DNA of 64,000 bases from Petrosia ficiformis (taxonomy: Eukaryota; Porifera; Demospongiae; Haplosclerida; Petrosiidae), in assembly GCA_947044365.1 (NCBI GenBank), contig OX345645.1, forward strand, positions 3,743,741 through 3,807,740, in the 5' to 3' direction. Shown here piece after piece: positions 14,001 through 34,734 of the stretch. The position numbers and the translations under genes are program-made. The notes under the pieces were generated by a model, which saw nothing but the letters and a program-made list of their open reading frames with translations, searched no databases and was not told the DNA's origin. Every line of letters begins with the position of its first letter. Within the stretch, counting starts at the first letter, position 1.

Positions 14001-15623
14001 GCAACATTGATAATAACACGTGCGAACCTTCAAAGGTTCGTTCATTTTTGCCGACGAAGCTTCGAAAGTTGTTTTTCTAGCTTCGTCCCAGCCCTAATAC
14101 ATACATACATACATACATATGGACGTACACACACATACAAATGTACACGTACGTGTACACACACACACATACATACATACATATATACATACATACATAC
14201 ATACATACGTACAGAGTTACAGACATACATCTTACATACATACATGTACACGTATATACATACATACATGTACATACACATACATACATACATACATGTA
14301 CATACACATACATACGACATGCATACGTACATGCACACAGACATACATACATACAAACAAATATACATAATGAATTTAGTTACACGTACATAGTACATGT
14401 ACCTGTACATATGTATGTTGGTTGTACATACATATTTGCACAAGGTACAAGTAGATTAGTACTAATGATTATATTTCTGGGTATGAAATAGTACAATATG
14501 ATACTAACCTGTTCAGGATATGTTACAGGGAACACAACAATTGCCTGAAGCACTGGAATATTGTACTGAACCTAATAGAATTGAGATAATATAATAATAA
14601 ATGTATAAATATACTTGACAGTAAGATTATCGTTATACTACTATAATTACATGTGTATAAAGACATGCATTTACATACAAGGTAGATTAACTTCTCTATT
14701 AATATGTAACCTCATTATTTAATATTAAGTAATCTCTATTAACTTATTGATGCAATACTAAAAGTGAAAAGAAACAATCCAATTAATGAATCCATAGCAA
14801 CATTAACCATTAACTACATGTACATACACATGTACATGTACAAGATACATCATTATAATATATGTAGTTTAATGACATACATGTATATTCTCACCCAGTC
14901 TGGATTAGTTGGTTCAAACTGAATAACATGTACACTCTTATCCATTCCTTTCTCTAATACTTTGTGCTCTGTAGCAAGCAACTTCATTTCCAGCTTTTCC
15001 AATTCCAAAGCTTTCATTGAAGCAGAACTTCCATCACTTCCAGATTTTTTGGGTCTGGGATGTGGAATGGCAGGCCTTGGAGTTATAGTTGCTGCACGTT
15101 TGAAGAACGCATCCAGTTGGATTTCAGTGGAAACTGTTTTCGTACCATCATGATGGTGACGTATCCTTCTAGTTTCAGGCCGAGTGTCTAGTGGATGATC
15201 CGATATGTTGACAGGTGCAAAGTTACTATGACGATAGTGCTTTGATTGGCTAGTTGTTGTAGCAATACTTGGAAAGTCATTAACATCTAATAAAAGAGGT
15301 GAAGGGCTATCGTCATGATCATCAATTGGTTTTGGATGACGAAACTTGCATCGTTCTCCATATCGACACTGAGACAAGAGATAGTGACGACAAACTGGTT
15401 TGTCTGGTTGTGATGTTACAGGATGCCTAAATCGACACTGTTTTCCGTAGGGGCACGATCGTTTACTGGTAACGTACTTGCATATTGGTCTCGTAGACGA
15501 TGTATCAATACCAGAAATTGTTGAACTTAATGTACTACTATTTATATTACGATTACTATTATTAGTTTCTAATTTGGACGTTGAACTGTTCTGCACTGCA
15601 GGTCCTTCAACACCACTAAACAT
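10235..15623 (-). CDS. CCCH / RWD-like / CHY zinc-finger protein, 671 aa
   Basis: Exons (genomic, read on minus): 14895-15623, 14509-14571, 13422-13601, 12827-13113, 12306-12413, 11464-11657, 11095-11224, 10724-10835, 10438-10550, 10235-10334; total 2016 nt, all phases agree. Two CCCH fingers lie near residues 48-67 (C-x8-C-x5-C-x3-H, CPYGKQCRFRH) and 79-96 (CRYGERCKFRH). An RWD-like stretch follows (VVFPVTYPEQ), then an acidic Ser/Glu/Asp run near 335-355. Cys pairs come next (CTRC, CSHC, CLDC, CRGC), then a CHY zinc finger (CEHYKKSHRWLRFPCCGKTY, DVCHD, ICGYC) and CVLCG. The tail is basic. The same set of domains is known from fungal proteins with C3H1 and CHY fingers of unclear role; RNA binding by the CCCH part is inferred. 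The ATG at 15623 was chosen because an upstream in-frame TTG is not a likely start. Confidence 0.85.
11006..11076. repeat. (GA)n microsatellite
   Basis: About 70 bp of pure GA in intron 7 of the CHY zinc-finger gene, ending about 20 bp from the splice donor. Confidence 0.95.
11896..12201. mobile_element. Possible TAGGGTTG-ended MITE
   Basis: Begins TAGGGTTGGCC and ends TTACAACCCTA, about 306 bp apart, like the confirmed element at 43031. The flanks do not show a matching 8-bp duplication, so it is old or not a true element. It lies in intron 5 of the CHY gene. Confidence 0.4.
12440..12780. repeat. TACA/CACA-rich microsatellite tract
   Basis: Long impure (TACA)n and (CA)n tract with repeated acatgtacatgtacat in intron 4 of the CHY gene, with no coding meaning. 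Confidence 0.85.
13686..14096. mobile_element. hAT-type MITE, 411 bp, inserted in an (ATAC)n microsatellite
   Basis: Ends TAGGGCTGGGA and TCCCAGCCCTA, flanked by ATACATAC on each side (13678-13685, 14097-14104). The duplication lies within simple repeat, so it alone is weaker proof; the perfect inverted ends support it. The interior has palindromes such as gttcgaatattcgaac and no ORF of note. Located in intron 2 of the CHY gene. Confidence 0.8.
14097..14365. repeat. (ACAT)n microsatellite
   Basis: Continues the simple repeat at 13650-13685 on the far side of the inserted MITE. Mostly acatacat with gtacac interruptions. Confidence 0.9.
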
Positions 15624-15958
15624 AACACTAAGATTATGTTTCAAACACGAGTAAGAATGCCTGATATAACAGGAAGAGTTTCTTGCAGGCGAGAAGGTAG
15701 AGTAGTATTAACTAGATCCTCTATGAGATCCTCTATGAGATCCTCTATGAGCTGGAGGAAAGGCGCTTGCCTTTTATGTCCCTGCAAAAGTGACCTCTAG
15801 GACAAAGATATTGCACAATATCCTGGCAATATCGGGCACACCCATCGAGCGTGTTGTTGCGCAATAAACCACATGTTTCTTCCTCGCCCACCTTCACAAT
15901 CTAGGGGTCTCTTTGTTTGTACGTAGCGGTCTGCTTACTTGAAAAGGATCCTTTCAAA
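15624..15958. promoter_or_regulatory. Divergent intergenic region between the CHY gene and eEF2 copy 1
   Basis: Only 335 bp separate the two start codons, which point away from each other, so a shared bidirectional promoter is likely (inference). It holds three tandem units of gatcctctatga at about 15714-15752. No TATA box is evident near either start. The 5' UTR of eEF2 ends in ctttcaaaATG, and the same tcaaaATG precedes the start of copy 2. Confidence 0.5.
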
Positions 15959-26859
<10,901 letters not shown>

Positions 26860-26992
26860 TCGATCTTTGGATATACTGCTTTAGTGTCAATGAACATTAA
26901 TGCTTATTATAATAATTATAATTTTATTGTATTATTTTAGGGGCTCAATTTTTTTGTTGGTAGTCATGATTCATAAATGTGCTCATTTTGAA

Positions 26993-26998
26993 AATAAA
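26993..26998 (+). terminator. Polyadenylation signal AATAAA, eEF2 copy 1
   Basis: Canonical AATAAA 134 bp after the stop codon, with EMSY starting only about 190 bp further on. Confidence 0.65.
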
Positions 26999-27186
26999 TT
27001 ATTTAAGATATTAATTTTTGGTTAGTTTTGGCTGTAATTATAGTGAATAATTCGAACATGTAGTACTGCATATATGATACCTTATGCTAAGACATCCTCG
27101 GCGGGGCCTATATACTTTAATTAAGCAACCTTAGTCTTAGCCACGCCCTTATGTACTCTAATTAATGCCCTTCTACAATTCTAGAG

Positions 27187-27870
27187 ATGAGTGTACCAGA
27201 GACCAGAAGAGTTCTCAGACGTTTAGGTATGTGTCAACAGTAAATGAATTTACTCGATATACCTATTTTTTTTCTATCTATAGAGCTAGAGGCTTATGCC
27301 TGTGTTGTTTCTGCCCTTAGAGCACAAGGCCAGTTTACACTGTTAGTCAATAAATAATTATAATATATATATATATATATATGTATATAATTAATTATAT
27401 ATTATAATATAATTTGTAGTAGAAGATACTGTTTCAACCGTTCTTTTCTATAGAGAGAAGAAGAACGTACTGACTCAGTTATCTCAGCAGTTGTGGTATG
27501 ATTTGTTTATTCCTTATTAATTTTGTTTGTACATGTGTATTATTTTGGGTATAGGTGAAGTTTAGGATTCGTAATTAATATATGTGCTACAGCAAAAAGG
27601 GCCCACTGAACTATGGCCAGTTACATTAGCCATGGAAGTTTAAGGGCCCTAGGTTCAACAGACCACACCCTTGTTACTGTGGCATATATTAATTACAGAA
27701 GCTAAACTTCATTTATATCTTACATTTCTTTAGTATTTCCGTTGATCGTCATCATGCAGAAGTTCGTCGAGCTATCTGTGATGAAGATCTTTCCTTCATT
27801 GCAAACTGGTAATGTTATGAACACACATAATTATACATGCACGCTATTATTTAAAATTTTAAGTATATAG

Positions 27871-27923
<53 letters not shown>

Positions 27924-30900
27924 TGATGGTGACATCATCCCTTTGATGTGGTGAGTTCTATATATTGTATATAGACCTTCCATGTGCACACTATGCAAGA
28001 GATGTCACCATCATACAATATATTGTATATAGTATGCTAATAGGTCCTATATACTGCATAAGTGCATATAGGACCCTCGTTTTGTGTCCATCAGATCTCA
28101 TATAGCCCTCGCAGGGTCGGGCTATATCACATTCTCGGACACAAAACTCAGGTCCTATATTTTGTATATAGGACCTGTTAGCATACTATATATACATGTA
28201 CATGTATATATAGTTTTTAATTTTGTTGTTTTAGTTAATAACCAAAAACCCTTTTTGTGAGTTTTAGCAAACTAAATTGAAAAGTTGATTTTACATCGTA
28301 TACCTACATGTATGTAAAAAAAATTATTTCTTTGACTACTTAATTTCTCTTGTCTGAAATTATAATTTGTATTTTCCTTACTTTTTAATGTTTCTTGTAT
28401 AATTTTCAATTGTAATATATTTCAGCCACAACAACTATCAATTAAAGTTTATACAAGCTGAATTCATCCTGATGGTCTGCTATATATACATGTAGCATAT
28501 GCCATGCCATTAATTGGTCAAGCCCCACCCCCCTACAATGATGTACTTCCTACATATGTATACAACATGTGACATAATTATACATTAAACTCTGTGAAAA
28601 GCAATCAGGGATGACGAAAACACATTTATATACTAAAGCATGACATGTGATTTTGTAAAAAAAAAATTCTATTCTATTCTAGTGTGTCTGGAACAGAGAG
28701 TAAACATTCCTGGTTACCAGAAGGTCAAAGGTCATGCAGAGGGAATCCTAAACTAGTTGCTAGGCACTCACTCTCTATTTCTACTCAGTCACAAGCACTG
28801 ACTGCTCTTACTCTTTCTGCAATCAGAGGAGGCAGTGGAACCATTAGATCTGAAACTTCTTCAGAAGGAGATAAAAAGCTACCTCCTCAGGTATTGTTTG
28901 TACATGCACATGTAGTAGACATTTATCAATCCATCTATCAAATGATCAATGCATTTATCCATCCATTCATTTCTCAATCCATCTATCCATTCATCTATCT
29001 ATCCGTCCATCCATTCATTTATCAATCTATCCCCATTCATCTATCTATCCATCTATCCATTCATCTATCTATCCATCCATTCATCTACCATCCATTAATT
29101 CATAATTTAGGATAGCAGTAGGGAGGGAACATCTTTAAGTAATTTAAGGTGGTGATCATGTAATTAGCATATTCATTTAACCACCACACATTTCTGATTA
29201 CCGTAATAGTATAGTATAGTTTTTAAGTACATTATTCTTATTATCCACACACTCTTTGACTCTGTAATTTTGTAAACCAGTAGCTGATAGAGGAATGTGT
29301 TCAGCAACAATCAATTTCTTTGTTCACACTACTTTAAATTGTTTTCGAGTTATAGTACAATTAGCCTAGTGGAATGCTTGTTTCTTAGACCTGGAAACTG
29401 TATTTAAAAAAGCAGTTTGTTGCTGTGTAAATTAAGGTAGGTTATGAGAGTAAACCAAGTTTCATATCTGTGGTAGATTCATCAAATAAGTTACCTCTAG
29501 CTGAAGAGTGCTATCAACACAAGATCAGTTCAGTGTGTAGTAACTAGTAAAATAGAATTATTAGTATCCCTATTTGTGGTTACTATTTAAAGATTTATTA
29601 GCAGTACAGTTGAATCCAGGCTCTTAAAGTTCTCGGGCATCTTAAAGAGCATGGGTACGAGGCTACCCCCACCTGCAACCTTTTGTCTGCACCTCTCCCT
29701 CACTCCCTTCCGCCTCCCTCCCTCCCAATCGTTGGTGATGACACTAGTGTCTTTCTGTGTACTCTGGAAACAGGTGAAGAATTAAGTGTAACTGCAGTCT
29801 ATGTACACAGATTTTTGATGAAACTGAAGGTTCTAAACTTAATCATTGCTGATGACTTCATCAAGTCTGAAACTCAATAACTTATTATACTTACTTGTTT
29901 TTCTTACTTGTTGCATCATCTTTGTAATGTCTCTCCACTATCAATATCAAGGGCGTGATTCACTCGAGCTGGAGGACTCCCTCTCCACTATATACAACAG
30001 CTATTAGTGTTATTTGCATTCTTCAATCTTCCTGCTGGTTTTATAGTTCAAGTGCATATTTTTTTACACACCACGCTCATTAATTGGATGAGCCCCTGTA
30101 ATGGTGCAACCTACATGTAGTTGTGTATGTGACACAAACACATATACAAATATAGTTCACACCCATGTGAGAGAAATCATAACAATGACCCTACAGCCCA
30201 TAAAAAGTTGTTCATGAATATGCTAACTAATGAAACACCACCTTAAATTTTAGATTGGGTCATTGCCAGTAAGGATCATTATGTATATTGATGTACATTG
30301 GGTAGAATCCTCATTATGAGGTGCAGTAGAGTTTAGAGAGAATTCTGAAGGAAGGATGTAATGCATGAACATGCTAATAGTACAGTGCTTGAAATATATC
30401 CAGCAATCGGCTATTCTGCAGACATTTTGCCTCTTTTCTGGACAAATTGTCTGATTAGTTATTCATTATAATTACAGCTGAGGTTAATTATTAGTCAAGA
30501 GCAGACACTGGCTCGTGGGATACTTCTTTACTTGTATCTCCAAGTGGGTATAGCGCAAGTTTGTGAGACTTCCTTTTTTTGCAGACAAATTCACAACATG
30601 CTGGTTGTTTTGTCCAGATGTTTCTGCTGGACATTTTCAAAAACTATTTCGAGCACTGCTAGTATGTAAATAATCACATGTTCCTGTTAGGTATCCACAT
30701 TCAATCATTAAATCATATGCTCTAAATCATTTTCAGGTTCAAGCTGCTTTGAAAAATATCATAGCAAACCATCCTTCAGCTGCTGGTGGAAATCGTAATA
30801 AATCATTTCCCTCTCTAATGACAACAGGATGTCAAACAGATCCATTCCCTCCTCCCACTGAGAAAGAGACAAAAATTATCAGCATGAATAATGTTGCTGT

Positions 30901-33763
30901 ACAAGTGAATCTCATTGAGAAAGAAAAGGTTGAAGATCAACAAGTTCAGAGAATAGACAAGGAAACATCTACTAACGAAGAAGAGCTTATGGATTTTCAA
31001 GATGCTCTCTCTGTTACAGTCACTCCAGAGCTCACAAAAAGCGATGAAAAAATTAATTCAATTCCTGTAACTCAGTATGAAACTGATTCCTCTTTAACAT
31101 CTACTCATTCAAAAGTTGTTTCACAATTGCAAGCTCCTCCAGAGATTGCTGTATCAAAACCGTTACAATCTCCTTCACAAGTTTCTACCACATTACCTTT
31201 AAAGAGACCAGCCTCTCCTGATGAGTCTGACAAAAACATACCGCCTAAAAAAATTGCTCGTGTTGATAATAATGAGGTGAATACAGAGACTGATGTAGCA
31301 ATGTCGTTTAGCCTTTCTGGCTCTGTAGACGTAAATAATACAGCTACTAATGCTATGGAAAATTCTGTAGTAGATACTCAACAATTTGATATTATAACTA
31401 ATACTAAAGCAAATGAGTTAGGGCAGCTGGTGTCAATATCTTCTAATATACCAGAACCAATCCTTCCCAGTTTGGATCCTATACCACCTACTTCAGTTCC
31501 CATACCACCTAATTCAGTTTCCATACCACCTACTTCAGTTCCCATACCATCTAATTCAGTTCCCATACCACCTACTTCATTTCCCATACTACCTAGTTCA
31601 ATTCCCATACCACCTACTTCAGTTCCCATGCTACCTAATTCAGTTCAAAAGGTAGTTCCTAGTAGCACTACAGTTTCACCAGCTCCGCATACACTATCTG
31701 ATTTACACACAAGCACAGTTTTAAGTACAGGTAGTACTGTTTCCATTGATTCTAGTCTGCTCCTTCAAAATGGATCAAATGTTTTGACAGACCAGCCTAT
31801 CAATACATCTTCAAATTCCTTGTCTCCTGAACTAGTAAGTTCATGTGTAGCTCTCCAGCCCACAATACCTGCCATTAGTACAATATCACAGGAATCTACT
31901 CAACTAGATTCAGTAATTTCATCAGATAACACAGTCATCCCACAAACGGAATATCCTCCTATTAGTGGCAGTGTTACATCTGTTACATCAACATCAAATA
32001 CTTCAACAGTTGCAGATATTTCACTGTTAGGAAATATGGTACCTATTGATTCATCTACTACAACATGGCAGGCAACTGAACTAATGATATCAACACCTAC
32101 TGTATTAATGGTAAGTGAGGCTACTTCTCTGTCAATTGATACACAACAAACTTCAACATCGAGCCCTTCAATTGTAGATATGCCATCAATTCTAACTGAC
32201 GCTACTACTTTATCATCTACACAGCAAACTTCAATGTCCAATACTTCTCTACTAGATATGCCATCATTAGATACTTCTCCTCTGTCAGCTACACAGCAAG
32301 TATGGACTGATATGCCATTAATGGTTAGTGAAGATATTTCTTCTCTGCCAATTGCTACGCTCACTTTATCAGGTTCTTCAATGCCATTATTGGTACAAAA
32401 TGACTTGTCGAAGAGTACTATAATATCATCCACTTCTAATACTTCAGAGCAGATTCTAATATCCTCAATTCCTACTGAGCAAAAGGTTTTAGGTACAGAC
32501 ACAATCAACTCCGTATCCAATCCTGTTGAATCATCTAGTTCATCATTTCAGCCAAATACACTACTAGATTCATCCATTAACCAGTCACACAGTTCATCCC
32601 AACAATCGTATAGTAGTATTATTCCACAATCCTATCCATCCAACATTATAAATACACCTGAGGCTGCTTCTTTGCTCAAATCGTCTTCTCTATTGTCATC
32701 ACCTGTGAATTTCTCTTCATCACAAAGTAATATTGCTGGCTCTCAAACGGACATGTTAATCCTCTCTTCTGCTAATCCTCCTGTCATACCAACCATTCCT
32801 TCAGTGGCTGAACTCTCATCTTCAAATCCCACTTCATGTAATCCTCCTTCCATCTCAACAAAATCATTTCCTCCACTTCCTTCTATAGGGCTCACTCCAT
32901 CCAGCATGACAACTCCATCACTTCTCATCCCTCCTATTTCTTCTTCTGTCCAAGTTGCTACATTATTTCCTTTCCCCTCAATTTCAATCCCTGTATCTTC
33001 CACTCTTGATGTAACTGATAAAATTCCATCTTCCATCGTTTCCTCTCTCCAATACCCCACAATGCCAATTGCCTCTTCTCCCATTCCTTTAGATTCTTTA
33101 CTCCCTATTCCCCTGTTCAGTTCATCCTCTACCATAAACAATGATTTGATACTTCCCTCAAACCCCAATCCCCAAACTACTTCATCTGTTTCTTTCCCAG
33201 AGATACCAGGCATCCCCTCTCCCATATTTATGTCTCCATTTGTTCCTCTCCCTTCTCTACCAGTTGTTGACTCTTCTGCTCCTATAGGTAATCTACCCAC
33301 AATACCTCTTGTCACTTCCCCTGTTATACCTCCATTATTCTCTTTACCACCTCCTGAAACTACAACAGCATTTGAATCTTCTCTACCTGCAATACATTCC
33401 ACGCCAACACCAGCAGGTACCCCTGACATTGTAGATGAAACTACACTTTTAGCTGCTGTAACCTCAGAACTTGGAGTTGAATCCATTGATCCTTCACTTC
33501 TGAATATGTCTGATCTTTTGTCTCTCCTTCCGTCAGATGACAGTTCTCTTGAAGAACTTAACATCACTGGAGGACAAATACCCTCAGAGATGATAGTCTT
33601 ACAAGAGAGTATAGGAGGAGGTGGAAACTTGGGAACTGAGGGAATGTTAGATGTTTCTGAAATGAACTTCACACAAGAGCAGCTGTTACTTGACTTACCA
33701 CCTGAACTGAAAGACACTGTACAAGCAATTTTGGAAAGTCAGAAGGACTTAGATATATTATAA
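27187..33763 (+). CDS. EMSY: EMSY-like ENT-domain protein, 1149 aa
   Basis: EMSY is a nuclear chromatin repressor that binds BRCA2 in vertebrates. Exons: 27187-27226, 27284-27341, 27454-27495, 27734-27808, 28683-28890, 30737-33763 (3450 nt, phases agree). The N-terminus is an ENT domain: [20 protein letters not shown], then [20 protein letters not shown] and [17 protein letters not shown], which follows the human EMSY ENT domain closely. Then come [13 protein letters not shown] and a low-complexity Ser/Thr/Pro/Ile-rich body of about 950 residues encoded by one exon. A patch PPKKIARVD is a possible nuclear signal. Eight copies of a seven-residue PIPPTSV repeat lie at 31478-31645. The C-terminus is acidic and leucine-rich ([19 protein letters not shown]). 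The tail is not alignable to vertebrate EMSY by eye. BRCA2 binding cannot be judged from the sequence. Confidence 0.9.
27921..28018. repeat. Inverted repeat, hairpin 1 in EMSY intron 4
   Basis: gtatgatggtgacatc pairs with gatgtcaccatcatac about 65 bp later. It follows directly on an (AT)n run (27870-27920). Confidence 0.8.
28026..28194. repeat. Inverted repeat, hairpin 2 in EMSY intron 4
   Basis: tatatagtatgctaataggt at the left pairs with acctgttagcatactatata at the right. Inner arms gtgtcc / ggacac and cctatata also pair, making a near-complete palindrome of about 169 bp. Non-coding. Confidence 0.85.
31478..31645 (+). repeat. 21-bp coding tandem repeat, 8 units, in EMSY
   Basis: Eight in-frame heptapeptides of the type PIPPTSV (variants [49 protein letters not shown]). 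The unit keeps the frame, so length can vary without breaking the protein. Confidence 0.95.
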
Positions 33764-33885
33764 TCAAATTTCCAAAAATTCATCTACCGTCTTTATCAAT
33801 CAAATTAACACCATTTCAAATTGTTATTACATAATGGTAATATTATAGAAGAGATGGGACCAGGAAGAAAGATTGCATGTCAGAG

Positions 33886-34071
33886 TGTTTGATAACTTTT
33901 GAAGCATGGGCCAAATTGGTTCAATAATGGTTAGTGTGTGCGCCATTGGGAATACATCTTCAGCCAATTAACGCTGTTAGTGCCAATATAATCTGGCCCA
34001 AAGAGAGAACTGTGCAGTGCCAAATAAAAGCTCTTTGGGCCAATGGTGCACCATATGAGCTTATCAAAAAT
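33886..34071. mobile_element. MITE family B copy
   Basis: gtgtttgataacttttgaag at one end and ttatcaaaaattttg at the other, with ctggcccaaagagagaactg inside. It lies between the convergent EMSY and MALT1 genes. The rest of 33764-34734 holds the next MITE and no gene. Confidence 0.75.
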
Positions 34072-34175
34072 TTTGATGCATGTGCTTAAAACTTTAGCTC
34101 TTGCCCTATTAGAGCAATACATAAACCACACCCCTAACCATATTAAATTAGTACCATATATGCTCCAATTAAAGG

Positions 34176-34449
34176 TAGTGGTCGGCGATACCAGATTACC
34201 AGTTATTTTTATTTCTATATATACAATACTGAGTAGTTTGGGAATCAGATATATCAAGTATGATGCTGATACTTGATAATGCACACATAAACATCAAATT
34301 TTATAGAAATTCAATTTAAAAATGAAGTACTATGAAAATTTATCTGTCAGATTAAAAGAGGTGTGGTAGACTAGTCATTACTCAATACCAGAAATTTCAG
34401 ACATCGCATTGAAGTATTGAATACTTCAGTATTGTATTGCCCATCACTA
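34176..34449. mobile_element. hAT-type MITE, 274 bp, with perfect 8-bp target-site duplication
   Basis: Ends TAGTGGTCGGCGATA and TTGCCCATCACTA, flanked by ATTAAAGG at 34168-34175 and 34450-34457. Non-coding. It sits between EMSY and MALT1. Confidence 0.85.
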
Positions 34450-34734
34450 ATTAAAGGCTCTATATAGCTATGGGTTACACATACATGAAGCATACCTATT
34501 GTAGCAATATCAATTATTTTCATTAAAAATATAATATTACAAAAAATTACAGTAATTAACATAAATTTTGTCAAAATTGTTTAAATTTTACATAACATGA
34601 GAGAAACAGACCAGGAGGAAGGAATGCATGTTATGTGTATATATATATGGTGTTATTGAATTGTTATCTTTTTTAATTATCAATTATTAGAAATGTTAAT
34701 TGTTACATGATTGATTACATGAAGGTAATGATGA

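Noticed and set aside
13983..14491. Frames rich in Tyr/Ile/His/Thr over the ACAT repeat
   Set aside because: Pure translation of a microsatellite, inside an intron of the CHY gene.
15642..15644. Upstream in-frame TTG as start of the CHY protein
   Set aside because: Non-ATG starts are rare in animals, and an ATG follows at 15623 with the same frame.
31900..33717. Long open frames antisense to the EMSY last exon
   Set aside because: They mirror the biased composition of the sense exon and have no recognisable domain or start context.
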